A DNA stretch of 64,000 nucleotides, from assembly GCF_017874615.1 (NCBI RefSeq), contig NZ_JAGIKV010000001.1, positions 1-64,000 of the forward strand, in the 5' to 3' direction. Both the position numbers and the translations under genes were made by a program. Below the pieces are notes generated by a model, which did not search any database, was not told the origin of the DNA, and worked only from the letters and a program-made list of their open reading frames with translations. Position 1 is the first letter of the stretch. Each line of letters opens with the position of its first letter. Source of the stretch: Paenibacillus xylanexedens (GTDB lineage Bacteria > Bacillota > Bacilli > Paenibacillales > Paenibacillaceae). Below are positions 17,591 to 25,818 of this stretch, in pieces.

Positions 17591-17795
17591 ACTTTACCTC
17601 CCCATTCAGATCGGTAACAGGACGCCATGCCAGAATACCTTGCTCCAGAAATGTTCGGGGCGAACCTTCTTTTCCCGCTGATGCTCTAATCATCCCGCCA
17701 CGTACACTGTTAATTCGAATCTGTCGCTGCGTAATCTGCCCTGCACGATCCATGTAGACAAGCTCCACCATCTGGCCAATATATTTCCCTAGCAT
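17574..17795 (-). CDS. Small WYL-like beta-barrel protein
   Basis: 73 residues. The pattern VELVYMDRAGQITQRQIRINSVR..MIRAS..PRTFLEQGILAWRPV resembles a single WYL/Sm-like ligand-binding barrel, but the family is not certain. ATG 17795 has GGAGGG six bases upstream. First gene of the SOS-box operon. Confidence 0.6.
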   Translation of the reverse strand: MLGKYIGQMVELVYMDRAGQITQRQIRINSVRGGMIRASAGKEGSPRTFLEQGILAWRPVTDLNGEVKYAERL

Positions 17796-17812
17796 AATCA
17801 TCCCTCCGATAA

Positions 17813-17863
17813 GAACGTTTGTTTGTATTTCATATTATATGCGAACATAAGTTCTTTATTCAA
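17813..17863 (-). promoter_or_regulatory. Promoter with two LexA (DinR) boxes
   Basis: On the minus strand TTGAAT (17863-17858) and TATAAT (17839-17834) are separated by 18 bases. Box 1, GAAC-4-GTTC (17843-17854, flanked by C on the plus strand), fills the spacer. Box 2, GAAC-GTTT-GTTT (17813-17824), sits over the likely transcription start. The Bacillus consensus is CGAACRNRYGTTYC; both boxes match most positions. This placement should give LexA repression and damage induction. Confidence 0.72.
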
Positions 17864-17884
17864 TAGTAAAAAAAGGATTTTGTA

Positions 17885-17931
17885 AAATAAAAAAACCAGA
17901 CTTACACCTCAATGATTAAGGCAGTCTGGTT
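17885..17931 (-). terminator. Intrinsic terminator of the DUF3889 gene
   Basis: On the minus strand an AACCAGACT/AGTCTGGTT stem is followed by TTTTTATTTT. Confidence 0.88.
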
Positions 17932-17987
17932 CAACCCACAGTATAGCTAATATGAAAACATGGCTTGTAATGACCAAGTCCAGCGGA

Positions 17988-18308
17988 TCAGTGTCGATCC
18001 GATTCGGAAAATTGTACTTTCTTTAATTGCTGTGTAGACGGATTAAAATCAACATTCACATAGACTGCGAATTGCTTGCCGTCTTTAGCACGAACCCATA
18101 GCTTGAACTGTTCCCGTGATTGATCCGCTGTTAGAGAGGTGCGACCGATATGCTTATAGTCCAAAATATCCACATTATACTTGGTCTGTGTTTCTTTGAC
18201 CGCAATAATTCCCCACTTCGCATAATCAGGGATAGCGGCACCTGTGCCTGATGTAATTCCAGCTAAACTCAGAACTACCGACATGACGGTAACGATGAGC
18301 ATTCTCAT
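17988..18308 (-). CDS. Secreted DUF3889-like protein
   Basis: 106 residues. A signal peptide (MRMLIVTVMSVVLSLAGI) precedes a domain with YAKWGIIAVKETQTKY, VDILDYKHIGR, FKLWVRAKDG and FAVYVNVDFN, the DUF3889 pattern. Function unknown. ATG 18308 follows AAGGAGTGAGTGAA. It lies 31 bases after the OppB-like remnant and probably shares its transcript. Confidence 0.82.
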   Translation of the reverse strand: MRMLIVTVMSVVLSLAGITSGTGAAIPDYAKWGIIAVKETQTKYNVDILDYKHIGRTSLTADQSREQFKLWVRAKDGKQFAVYVNVDFNPSTQQLKKVQFSESDRH

Positions 18309-18339
18309 TTCACTCACTCCTTGGGACAATATGTTTCTG

Positions 18340-18672
18340 TTATATTGCCCGTCCGGGTTTCATTTTACACGAATAAACGAAAGATCCAGGCCAGTGCTGT
18401 AGGGAAAAAGGAACCACATGAACAAGTCGGTCAAACGAATCAGGAGGCTCCGTCCGGAAACTCATTCCCCAGTCACCCGAGAAAAAGTGTTGTTGTGTCT
18501 TCGGCTCCTCAGGACGTTCCAACCCGTATTTCTTTTCAAGCCTTTGCCTCGTTTGTTCATCCACCTGAACCTCGTTCGTAACGTCATATGCTGTGGCAGG
18601 CTCGCTGCTTATGTACATCTGTATCATTAGAAACATTACAATCCCAACTATTTGTATCCAACGCTTGTTCAT
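18340..18672 (-). CDS. Exported protein resembling a truncated OppB/DppB permease N terminus
   Basis: 110 residues. After one hydrophobic N-terminal segment comes DEQTRQRLEKKYGLERP, then FFSGDWGMSFR and FDRLVHVVPFSLQ. This is the order found at the N terminus of peptide ABC permeases (YGLDKP, GDxGxSF, then FPxS). The remaining membrane segments are missing and the C terminus is unrelated. Either a decayed permease fragment or a repurposed secreted protein. It has a good GGAG site and may still be translated. Confidence 0.55.
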   Translation of the reverse strand: MNKRWIQIVGIVMFLMIQMYISSEPATAYDVTNEVQVDEQTRQRLEKKYGLERPEEPKTQQHFFSGDWGMSFRTEPPDSFDRLVHVVPFSLQHWPGSFVYSCKMKPGRAI

Positions 18673-18768
18673 CTCTTACTCCTTTATGGATTCATGACTC
18701 TCTTCTCTTGTACGTGAAGACTCGTTTGAATGTTTGATTATACATAAATTTGACCGTATTGGAAATAA

Positions 18769-18828
18769 CAAATGGGAGAAGAGTTGGGGCATGCGTTATG
18801 CGATGCTTAATTCCCATTTGGTTGATTT
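18769..18828. other. Isolated strong hairpin upstream of the catalase gene
   Basis: CAAATGGGA (18769-18777) pairs with TCCCATTTG (18812-18820), with an inner GCAT-CG/CG-ATGC stem. A T-run follows on the plus strand. No gene ends here. It could be a leader terminator or a small RNA end. The remaining intergenic bases up to 18933 hold only the catalase ribosome site. Confidence 0.4.
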
Positions 18829-18933
18829 TTTGTTTAAAAAACCCATAAGACGTGTAATAGGCCATGACAGAGTGACTCCACGATCTGAAACTCTACACGA
18901 TCTGCAATACTAATTTGAGGAGGTTACACCCGA

Positions 18934-19836
18934 ATGTTCAAACGCTTGGATGAAATCCTGATTGAGATTCCCAATGTCGAGAAGCCAGATCCGAATGCTG
19001 CGGCAGCCATACAAGAATTGCTCGGCGGTAAATTCGGAGAAATGTCAACGTTGAACAACTACCTCTATCAATCGTTTAATTTTCGATCCAAAGAAAAGTT
19101 AAAGCCCTTCTATGACCTCGTCATGAGCATTACGGCCGAAGAATTGGGTCATGTTGAACTCGTGTCTCATGGCATCAATCACTGTCTGCGGGGTTCTACA
19201 GAATACAAAGAACCTGACGATACACCGCTGGGTTCGGTCAAAGACGCGCGTCTCTCCTATCACTATCTTGCAGGAGCACAAGGCGCGATGCCATTCGACT
19301 CCATGGGCAACCCGTGGACGGGGGCGAATGTATTTAACAGCGGCAATCTGGTTGAGGATTTGCTGCATAACTTCTTCCTAGAATGTGGCGCTCGTACCCA
19401 TAAAATGAAAGTATATGAGATGACGGATCACCCGGCAGCCCGGGAAGTGGTTGGTTTCCTGCTGGTACGTGGCGGCGTGCATGTTGTCGCATATGCGAAA
19501 GCACTTGAGATTGCAACTGGCGTAAATGTGACCAAGCTGGTTCCTATCCCTTCACTGAACAACAAAGCCTTCAACGAGGCTCGCAAATATGAAGAAAAAG
19601 GGGTACACACCAAGCTGTATACCTATAGTGATAAAGATTTCAATACGATCGGCCAGATCTGGAAAGGAACTCACCCCGAAGATGGACAACCTCTTGAAGT
19701 CATCCAAGGGATACCCGAAGGATTTCCGATTCCTGAAGCTCCTGCGGTCGAGGAAGAATTCGCACCAGGTATATCGCAAGAAGACTTCAAGGAAATTGCG
19801 CGTCGCCTAAAAATGGCTGGGAATATTGCGAATTAA
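18934..19836 (+). CDS. Manganese catalase family protein
   Basis: 300 residues, ferritin-like four-helix domain with a dimanganese site that splits hydrogen peroxide. Metal-ligand regions are visible as GGKFGEMSTLNNYLYQ, ITAEELGHVELVSHGIN, LLHNFFLECGARTHK and FLLVRGGVHVVAYAKALE. The C-terminal tail (about 80 residues) is proline- and glutamate-rich, as in KatN/YdbD proteins. Start ATG after TTGAGGAGG. Monocistronic with its own terminator. Confidence 0.92.
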   Translation: MFKRLDEILIEIPNVEKPDPNAAAAIQELLGGKFGEMSTLNNYLYQSFNFRSKEKLKPFYDLVMSITAEELGHVELVSHGINHCLRGSTEYKEPDDTPLGSVKDARLSYHYLAGAQGAMPFDSMGNPWTGANVFNSGNLVEDLLHNFFLECGARTHKMKVYEMTDHPAAREVVGFLLVRGGVHVVAYAKALEIATGVNVTKLVPIPSLNNKAFNEARKYEEKGVHTKLYTYSDKDFNTIGQIWKGTHPEDGQPLEVIQGIPEGFPIPEAPAVEEEFAPGISQEDFKEIARRLKMAGNIAN

Positions 19837-19894
19837 GGAACAATTTGTTTAACAAGTTCTTTCCTATATATATTGTTAACTCTATGTTTAAGTG

Positions 19895-19945
19895 AAGCCC
19901 TCGAACCCTGCTGCTGAATGCAGAGAGGATTGGAGGGCTTTGTTA
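19895..19945 (+). terminator. Intrinsic terminator of the catalase gene
   Basis: AAGCCCTC...GAGGGCTT outer stem with an inner CTGC/GCAG hairpin, followed by TGTTAT; the T-tract is short. Confidence 0.65.
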
Positions 19946-20056
19946 TACTAAATTTTTGAAACCATTTTATAATGCAAAATGAGTATGTTGTATGCACGTC
20001 ATTTCCTGAGAATTTAGCTGTAAAAGTAAACCGGATCTCTACTCACATCGTTAAAC

Positions 20057-20350
20057 TTAGTTAAACTCCAACACCGATTCCTCACGCTGACTCATGACTT
20101 CAATCAGCATATTAGCACCCAGACGAAAACCTTGTGCAAACGCCGCTTCTGTATGCATGCCCTCACATCTGCCACACAGGTCAAATAACTGTTCAAGCTC
20201 ACGGAATTCTTCCTCGCTCAATCGATTCTTCCACTGCTCTGTCAGAGCTGCAATCTGCCGTCCTAACGCTTGGTATTCAGGATGTATCGGCATCATCATC
20301 TCATCCGGTCGAAGTCGTCCATTATATAATGCTTCTAATATCGAATTCAT
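20057..20350 (-). CDS. DUF6809-like small protein
   Basis: 97 residues, mostly helical, with a FDLCGRCEGMHTEAAFAQGFRLGANMLIEV core typical of the small DUF6809 proteins of Firmicutes. Function unknown. ATG 20350 has AGGAGG six bases upstream, which excludes the longer upstream frame. Confidence 0.75.
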   Translation of the reverse strand: MNSILEALYNGRLRPDEMMMPIHPEYQALGRQIAALTEQWKNRLSEEEFRELEQLFDLCGRCEGMHTEAAFAQGFRLGANMLIEVMSQREESVLEFN

Positions 20351-20448
20351 GTGCATCCTCCTGTATATCAATTCGCACCTCACTTGAATGAACGTTCTAC
20401 ACATGGTAGGATATTTATGCAGTCGCTCATTCAAGTGATTGCGGGATA

Positions 20449-20497
20449 GGAAGCAGCGTGTTCTTCGTGGGACTCAAGCTGCTTCCTTTTTTATTTT
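20449..20497 (+). terminator. Terminator-like hairpin
   Basis: GGAAGCAGC (20449-20457) pairs with GCTGCTTCC (20478-20486), followed by TTTTTTATTTTT on the plus strand. No plus-strand gene ends upstream. It overlaps the 3' end of the ribbon-helix-helix gene and may stop read-through from either side. Confidence 0.55.
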
Positions 20498-20670
20498 TGG
20501 AGCTCGTCGTAAATCTTCTCAATCCCTTTGCGAACGATGTCTGATCGATTCGTATTCAGCTTCTCAGCCGAAATATCGAGCTTGTTCATAATTTCCTCGT
20601 CGACACGTATATCAATCGTTCTGCTTTTGGGTTTGTCAGATTTAGGGCGCCCCATCTTTTTGGCGGACAT
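20491..20670 (-). CDS. Ribbon-helix-helix DNA-binding protein
   Basis: 59 residues. A basic arm (KKMGRPKSDKPKS) precedes the RHH core: beta strand RTIDIRVD, then EEIMNKLDISAEKLN and TNRSDIVRKGIEKIYDEL. ATG 20670 follows AGAGGTGAA; the GTG at 20679 overlaps that site. It lies directly behind a promoter covered by a 40-bp perfect palindrome, so autorepression is likely. It could be an antitoxin-like or plasmid-type regulator, but no toxin partner is adjacent on the same strand. Confidence 0.85.
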   Translation of the reverse strand: MSAKKMGRPKSDKPKSRTIDIRVDEEIMNKLDISAEKLNTNRSDIVRKGIEKIYDELQK

Positions 20671-20684
20671 TTGCTTCACCTCTT

Positions 20685-20729
20685 TTTTTGTCCTGACAAT
20701 AATATATTATTGTCAGGACAAAAAGTCAA
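20685..20729 (-). promoter_or_regulatory. Promoter within a 40-bp perfect palindrome
   Basis: Bases 20685-20724 form a 20+20 perfect inverted repeat centred at 20704/20705. Each half contains TGTC-NN-GACA, itself a small palindrome. On the minus strand TTGACT (20729-20724) and TATATT (20706-20701) are 17 bases apart, so the palindrome covers the spacer and the -10. This fits two RHH dimers on tandem sites. Confidence 0.8.
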
Positions 20730-20806
20730 TTTAATTATAAAACATACGTTCGTTTTTGTGACAGCAGATTCATAGATAAATGTATAGTCTGTAATCCGTT
20801 TGAATG

Positions 20807-20845
20807 ATAAAAAACAACCTTGAACGGCTAGGCGCTCAAGGTCGT
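20807..20845 (-). terminator. Intrinsic terminator of the DUF3626 gene
   Basis: On the minus strand ACGACCTTGA/TCAAGGTTGT is followed by TTTTTATC. Confidence 0.88.
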
Positions 20846-20857
20846 TAGAGTACTATT

Positions 20858-21943
20858 TCACTCTTCCATTGGCTTTCCATATCTCACTAAGACATGCCAG
20901 AGTAATTTTAACTCTTGTAGAACTTCTGTGTAGGTTCCTCTATCGCTCCAATGGCTTGGGTTTCGTTTCAAGTCCATAGCCGCAGAACCAATGATATTTG
21001 CATCAATAAATTCATTTTTTGCAATTCTCTTGGCTAGTGAAGGCATCGAAGGACCTCGAAAATCCATTGGAACGTCATCAACCAATAGTGTAAAGCCCAT
21101 GTGCCAATGGAGATCAATGGAATACTTTAAACATATCTGCTCTAAGATTCTTCCTGTATGGGCGCCTTTAAATGATGGGTCGGCAACAAGCATCTTTACA
21201 TCTTTTTCAAGGGAAATGTCACCATGAACCTGAGCTTCGATATAATGGTCCAGATTTCGGTTTGGCTCTTGGTTTGATGGATTTTGAAATGGTTTCTCAA
21301 GATTGACGAGCATATGGTCGATTAACTTTTGAACCGTTAGATTTCTTTCACCAATGGCAAAATCACTATAGAATACATCCCTCATGAGAGCAGCCAAAAC
21401 GAGGTCAAATTCCTCATACGTTCCCTTTTCCTCTGGGTCTTGGTGAGAATCCAAATATGTATACGTGCAACGTTGAGAGACCTCAGTGGATAAAAGGAAG
21501 TAACATGATCCAAAACGCGGAGCAGGTCCATCGGGATGTAACATAACATTGAGTGCCCCATACTTGGGCCGTTCACTATTGGTTGAGCCATTTATTTGGT
21601 ACGCTCCGCCATACATTTTATTCTCCCAAACGTCACGTTCACCGCCTGAAAATGCGGAGACACTTCCATTTGATAAGAAAGTCTCAAACTGACTTTTATA
21701 AAATCCCTGCTCAAGTAGTGCTTCAGCAACGCTTTTCATGGTCGGATCTAATCGATCTGGGTGAAAGTGTAGCGCAATACTTGCATGAGATTTTAGTTTA
21801 TTGATAGCTTTTTCAAATGTCTTCAACTCGATGTTGGACATACGAAGGATTTCCCTAATGGTTTGCTCCGCGTCATTTTTGCGGCTTCTTGCATAATTGG
21901 TTACATGCTCTTGAGCTAATTGCTGAGACCTTGATAATTCCAT
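20858..21943 (-). CDS. DUF3626-like protein
   Basis: About 361 residues, no signal peptide. It shows ALHFHPDRLDPTMKSVAEALLEQGFYKSQFETFLSNG, SAFSGGERDVWEN, ERPKYGALNVMLHPDGPAPRFGSCYFLL and YLDSHQDPEE, which I recognise as DUF3626. The biochemical function is unknown; the conserved Arg-Tyr-Gly and His-rich blocks hint at an enzyme or toxin. ATG 21943 is preferred because AAAGGA stands upstream; ATG 21964 has no site. It is followed by its own terminator and neighboured by immunity-like genes. Confidence 0.72.
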   Translation of the reverse strand: MELSRSQQLAQEHVTNYARSRKNDAEQTIREILRMSNIELKTFEKAINKLKSHASIALHFHPDRLDPTMKSVAEALLEQGFYKSQFETFLSNGSVSAFSGGERDVWENKMYGGAYQINGSTNSERPKYGALNVMLHPDGPAPRFGSCYFLLSTEVSQRCTYTYLDSHQDPEEKGTYEEFDLVLAALMRDVFYSDFAIGERNLTVQKLIDHMLVNLEKPFQNPSNQEPNRNLDHYIEAQVHGDISLEKDVKMLVADPSFKGAHTGRILEQICLKYSIDLHWHMGFTLLVDDVPMDFRGPSMPSLAKRIAKNEFIDANIIGSAAMDLKRNPSHWSDRGTYTEVLQELKLLWHVLVRYGKPMEE

Positions 21944-22034
21944 GGGCAGAAGATTCCTTTCCATTTTTATAGAATCATAATGGCGTTTTCCTTGTTTATC
22001 ATATAGATTATAGCCTAGTTATAGTTTTGGATTT

Positions 22035-22313
22035 TCAATCTATTTTTCTAGGGATTAGTTCGTTCTCAGAGAAGTTCCACCAATTGCATTCCTCATAATA
22101 AATTGTTTTTGCCCAAAACTCAGGGGACTCATGAAAAATCAGGTCTTCTTCTGATAAAAAATCATTGCCTTCCCAAAAAGAATTAATCCTGAGAAAAGCT
22201 TCCTTCTCTGAAATATCAAATAATTCAATTAATAGTTGAACAATGTGCAAACAATATATTTCCGAACTCAAAAAGGTAGGGAAAAGAAGTTGGTATTTTA
22301 GAATTTTTATCAC
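22035..22313 (-). CDS. Small protein, possibly immunity-type
   Basis: 92 residues, acidic and rich in aromatic residues (FHESPEFWAKTIYYEECNWW). The region is AT-rich compared with its surroundings. The start is a GTG without a well-spaced ribosome site, so the N terminus may be longer, or lost. No family recognised with confidence. Its place between DUF3626 and DUF5071 genes suggests an immunity or orphan effector-related role. Confidence 0.45.
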   Translation of the reverse strand: MIKILKYQLLFPTFLSSEIYCLHIVQLLIELFDISEKEAFLRINSFWEGNDFLSEEDLIFHESPEFWAKTIYYEECNWWNFSENELIPRKID

Positions 22314-22350
22314 TCCATCTTCAATATTTCAGTCTTTCTTAGAACGCTAA

Positions 22351-22758
22351 TTACAAGTCTCTATGTATCCAAACTTCCATCTTTTCCAAAAGCTCCAAGA
22401 CAACCTCATCCAACTCCTCTAGTATCTCATCATGTGTAGGAGACTCAAGTATCCTTACCAAATCCGAACGTAACATACTTAGATGAGATACAGGCAATCG
22501 ATCAATTAATCCAACCAAAATAAAATATTCCCAAGTAGAATCTTGGGTTTGCAATACATCCTTAATATGAGGAATTAAGTCTTCACCCAGTCTCAATAGT
22601 AGATCCTCTACCGGCTTATAGATAGGCCAATTCCCGTCTTGCAACCACTCCATAAGCTCTGGGATGATAACTTTCAACTCTTCATTTCTAAATTCATTTA
22701 ACTTGTTAACCGCTTCAAAGTCATGTTTATCACTGGGAAGACACTCCCTAATATCCAT
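22351..22758 (-). CDS. DUF5071-like HEAT-type protein
   Basis: 135 residues, all-helical. The pattern WPIYKPVEDLLLRLGEDLIPHIKDVLQTQDSTWEYFILVGLI resembles DUF5071, a domain often seen among immunity proteins of contact-dependent toxins. GAGG lies eight bases before the ATG. Function not shown here. Confidence 0.75.
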   Translation of the reverse strand: MDIRECLPSDKHDFEAVNKLNEFRNEELKVIIPELMEWLQDGNWPIYKPVEDLLLRLGEDLIPHIKDVLQTQDSTWEYFILVGLIDRLPVSHLSMLRSDLVRILESPTHDEILEELDEVVLELLEKMEVWIHRDL

Positions 22759-22802
22759 TTAAACAACCTCATCTCAATGTGCAAAATCATATATTCCCTC
22801 TG

Positions 22803-23372
22803 CTAATCTACTGGCTCTACATCCTCTACTCTGATCTCAATCTCATCTTGATTCTTCGTCGTTGACATCGCATCTCTCATGCGAATCGTCCACATTCCTG
22901 CATCCTGATAATAGTGTACATCTTCAATCACAGGAACACGTAATTTTTCTCCATCTGGTAAGTATAGTCCACCCCGAATTGCGTCCGGCTCACTTAGATG
23001 AGCACCATCTGGAGTATTTGGACAAGATACCGCTATCTTATCTGCTCTGTCCTGCCCAGGATAGGGTTCATTTTCCGGGCCTCCATCCGTCCAGACTTCA
23101 ACATAAGAACCGATCTGCGGATCAGGCGCATTGGAGAACCATTTTGCAGGATAATACCGATTTCCTCCTCCGTTCGCACTGAAATCTTCATATGCAGGAT
23201 CAACCACAAGAATGGAATTGTCTTTGCGTTCAACCACATAACCAGTGAATCCATCTTCACTTGGTGCATTCGCTTGAGTCTGCACGGAGTTGCACTCGAT
23301 ATGTCCTGAACATCCCGTAAGGCATACGATTAGGATTGAGAGCAATATGAGGACTCGACGAAGATTGGACAT
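22803..23372 (-). CDS. DUF3221-type lipoprotein
   Basis: 189 residues. A signal peptide with the lipobox LTGCSG anchors it to the outer face of the membrane. The mature part contains GFTGYVVERKDNSILVVDP and IGSYVEVWTDG, an OB-like DUF3221 pattern. Function unknown. ATG 23372 follows AGGGGGATTTACAG. Confidence 0.8.
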   Translation of the reverse strand: MSNLRRVLILLSILIVCLTGCSGHIECNSVQTQANAPSEDGFTGYVVERKDNSILVVDPAYEDFSANGGGNRYYPAKWFSNAPDPQIGSYVEVWTDGGPENEPYPGQDRADKIAVSCPNTPDGAHLSEPDAIRGGLYLPDGEKLRVPVIEDVHYYQDAGMWTIRMRDAMSTTKNQDEIEIRVEDVEPVD

Positions 23373-23497
23373 CTGTAAATCCCCCTTTAATAACACCTCT
23401 TTCTAAATTTAACGTTCCATATCAGTTTATTGTTACAAATACAGCTGTTAGTTCACCCTTAACTTCCTGACGGGCTCAACACGATCAACCCAAATAT

Positions 23498-23827
23498 TCA
23501 CTTCTTCATATCCCTTTTGTACACGTACCTTCCCCATACCACCAACGCCGCACACAACAAGATCACACAATAAGCCCATACAAATAACATGGCAAGCCCC
23601 AACCCGATGTTGGCATCCAGGCGCTTATCAAAGATCTCTGTGTATAGCGAAAAACCGAGTGGCACGGCGCCAACAACGAAAAGTCCAATGGACCATCCAC
23701 CCCCTAGTCGGAAACCGGACCCCGCACGAGTACTGGAAAGTTTGCGAATCCCTTGAGTCAATAGCCACCAAATCAGAATAAATAATAGACAGGTTATAAG
23801 AATTTTCAGCATATCGTTCAACTGCAT
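23498..23827 (-). CDS. Three-segment membrane protein
   Basis: 109 residues with about three membrane segments (ILITCLLFILIWWLL, WSIGLFVVGAVPLGFSLY, GLAMLFVWAYCVILLCAALVVW). GGAGG is spaced eight bases from the ATG. No family recognised. Confidence 0.7.
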   Translation of the reverse strand: MQLNDMLKILITCLLFILIWWLLTQGIRKLSSTRAGSGFRLGGGWSIGLFVVGAVPLGFSLYTEIFDKRLDANIGLGLAMLFVWAYCVILLCAALVVWGRYVYKRDMKK

Positions 23828-23964
23828 ATCATGTACCTCCTACATCTTGCAAGATGATGAACATATCTTACACGTTAAGTGTTCTCTTTACTATATTACC
23901 CGTTTCCACATCCATGATCACAGGCAGATATGAGCACAGTACCCCTGACCCACAATTGATCATG

Positions 23965-24019
23965 AAAAAGAAAAAAACGCCAACGTCCTGACTCCTTCCA
24001 AGTCAAGAACGATGGCGTT
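23965..24019 (-). terminator. Intrinsic terminator of the ABC exporter gene
   Basis: On the minus strand AACGCCA...TGGCGTT with an inner CTTGACT/AGTCAGG stem, then TTTTTCTTTTTC. Confidence 0.88.
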
Positions 24020-24058
24020 ACTTCTCGTATTTACATTGTTACATCCACATAGGATAGG

Positions 24059-25774
24059 TTACGCGCCAAACTGCGCATAGTGAAGGCGGCTGTACACCCC
24101 ACCTGCTGCGAGTAATTCTTCATGACGTCCCTGCTCCGTAATGCCTTGTTCAGCAACGACAATAATGCGGTCTGCATTTTTGATCGTAGCCAATCGGTGA
24201 GCAATAACCAGCGTAGTCCGGCCTTCAGACAGCTCAGCAAGGGATTGCTGAATCGCCGCTTCCGTTTCTGTATCCAGCGCGGATGTGGCTTCGTCCAGGA
24301 TCAGAATTGGTGGGTTTTTCAGGAACATACGGGCAATAGACAAACGCTGTTTCTGTCCACCGGACAGCTTCACACCGCGTTCACCAATTAACGTATCCAA
24401 TCCTTCCGGCATGGATTGAATCAAAGGTTCCATCTGGGCACGTCTAGCGGCCATCCAGATTTCTTCTTCGGATGCATCCAGCTTACCGTAGGCAATGTTC
24501 TCCCGAATGCTTCCATCGAAGAGGAACACGTCCTGTTGTACAATTCCGATATGACTACGCAACGAGTCTAGTGTCATATCCTGTATCTCCTGCCCATCGA
24601 TTGTGATGCGACCTTCCAGCACATCATAGAACCGCGGCAGCAGACTGCATAGCGTTGTTTTACCTGCCCCCGATGGACCGACAAGCGCTACAGTTTCACC
24701 TGCACGTACGTTTAGATCAATACCTTTGAGAACAGGTTCCTGATCGGAATAACCAAAGGTCACTTGCTCATAACGGATATCTCCACGCAAATGGGATACC
24801 GTAACGGCTCCTGGACGATCTTCCACATCCGGTTCCATATCAAGCAGCTCCGTATAACGTTTGAAGCCTGCAATCCCTTTGGGATACGTCTCGATAACCG
24901 AGTTGATCTTCTGGATCGGTGTCAAGAACACATTGGACAACATAATAAATGCAATAAACTGACCGTAGGTCATACTGCCTTGAATGACAAACCATGTTCC
25001 GCATACCAGGACAAAGAGGGATACCAGCTTCATCAGCATATAACTGACAGAGGAGTTCCAGGCCATGATTTTGTATGCAATCAGTTTCGTCTGACGGAAA
25101 CGACCGTTGTTCACAGCGAATTGTGCTTTTTCATGCTCTTCATTAGCAAAAGCCTGAACAACACGGATACCTGTAATATTGTTCTCTACGCGAGCATTGA
25201 AGTCCGCAATATCACCAAACATTCGGCTGAATGCCTTGGACATTTTGCTACCAAAGTAGAGTGACAGATAAATAATCAGCGGAACGATGATAAAGGTTAA
25301 AACCGCAAGATTCCCGTTAATGCTCATCATGATGCTGAATGCACCAATCAGTGTCATCACCGCGATAAATACATCCTCTGGACCATGATGGGCGATCTCG
25401 CCGATATCCATCAGATCGTTAGTCATGCGGGAAACGAGGTGTCCTGTTTTCGTATTATCGAAGAAACGGAACGATAACTTCTGCACATGATTAAACAGAC
25501 TTTTACGCATATCCGTCTCGATGTTAATACCTAGCTTGTGTCCCCAATAGGTAACCACGAAGTTCAGGAATGAATTCAATAAGTAGATGCCCAGCAATGC
25601 CAGACACGCCCATAGAATCCAGTCCCAGCGACCGCCTGGCAGCAGATCATCGACTACCCGGTTGACCGCCAGTGGAAATGCCAGCTCCAGCAGGGCGACT
25701 AAAATCGCACAACTGAAGTCAAGAATAAAGAGCTTTTTGTAAGGCCTATAATAGGCAAAGAAACGGCGAAGCAT
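24059..25774 (-). CDS. ABC exporter, fused permease-ATPase half-transporter
   Basis: 571 residues. Six membrane segments (residues ~15-300) are followed by a nucleotide-binding domain: Walker A GPSGAGKTT near residue 372, signature LSGGQKQR, Walker B ILILDEATSALD and the H-loop histidine in IAHRLATI. These work as dimers, exporting lipids, drugs or peptides. It starts 44 bases after a FecCD-type permease gene with no terminator between, so it likely belongs to the Fur-box operon and may export a siderophore or haem-related compound (inference). Confidence 0.9.
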   Translation of the reverse strand: MLRRFFAYYRPYKKLFILDFSCAILVALLELAFPLAVNRVVDDLLPGGRWDWILWACLALLGIYLLNSFLNFVVTYWGHKLGINIETDMRKSLFNHVQKLSFRFFDNTKTGHLVSRMTNDLMDIGEIAHHGPEDVFIAVMTLIGAFSIMMSINGNLAVLTFIIVPLIIYLSLYFGSKMSKAFSRMFGDIADFNARVENNITGIRVVQAFANEEHEKAQFAVNNGRFRQTKLIAYKIMAWNSSVSYMLMKLVSLFVLVCGTWFVIQGSMTYGQFIAFIMLSNVFLTPIQKINSVIETYPKGIAGFKRYTELLDMEPDVEDRPGAVTVSHLRGDIRYEQVTFGYSDQEPVLKGIDLNVRAGETVALVGPSGAGKTTLCSLLPRFYDVLEGRITIDGQEIQDMTLDSLRSHIGIVQQDVFLFDGSIRENIAYGKLDASEEEIWMAARRAQMEPLIQSMPEGLDTLIGERGVKLSGGQKQRLSIARMFLKNPPILILDEATSALDTETEAAIQQSLAELSEGRTTLVIAHRLATIKNADRIIVVAEQGITEQGRHEELLAAGGVYSRLHYAQFGA

Positions 25775-25818
25775 GGACTGAAGTCCTCCTTATGCAATCA
25801 CACAATGATGATTACGTT

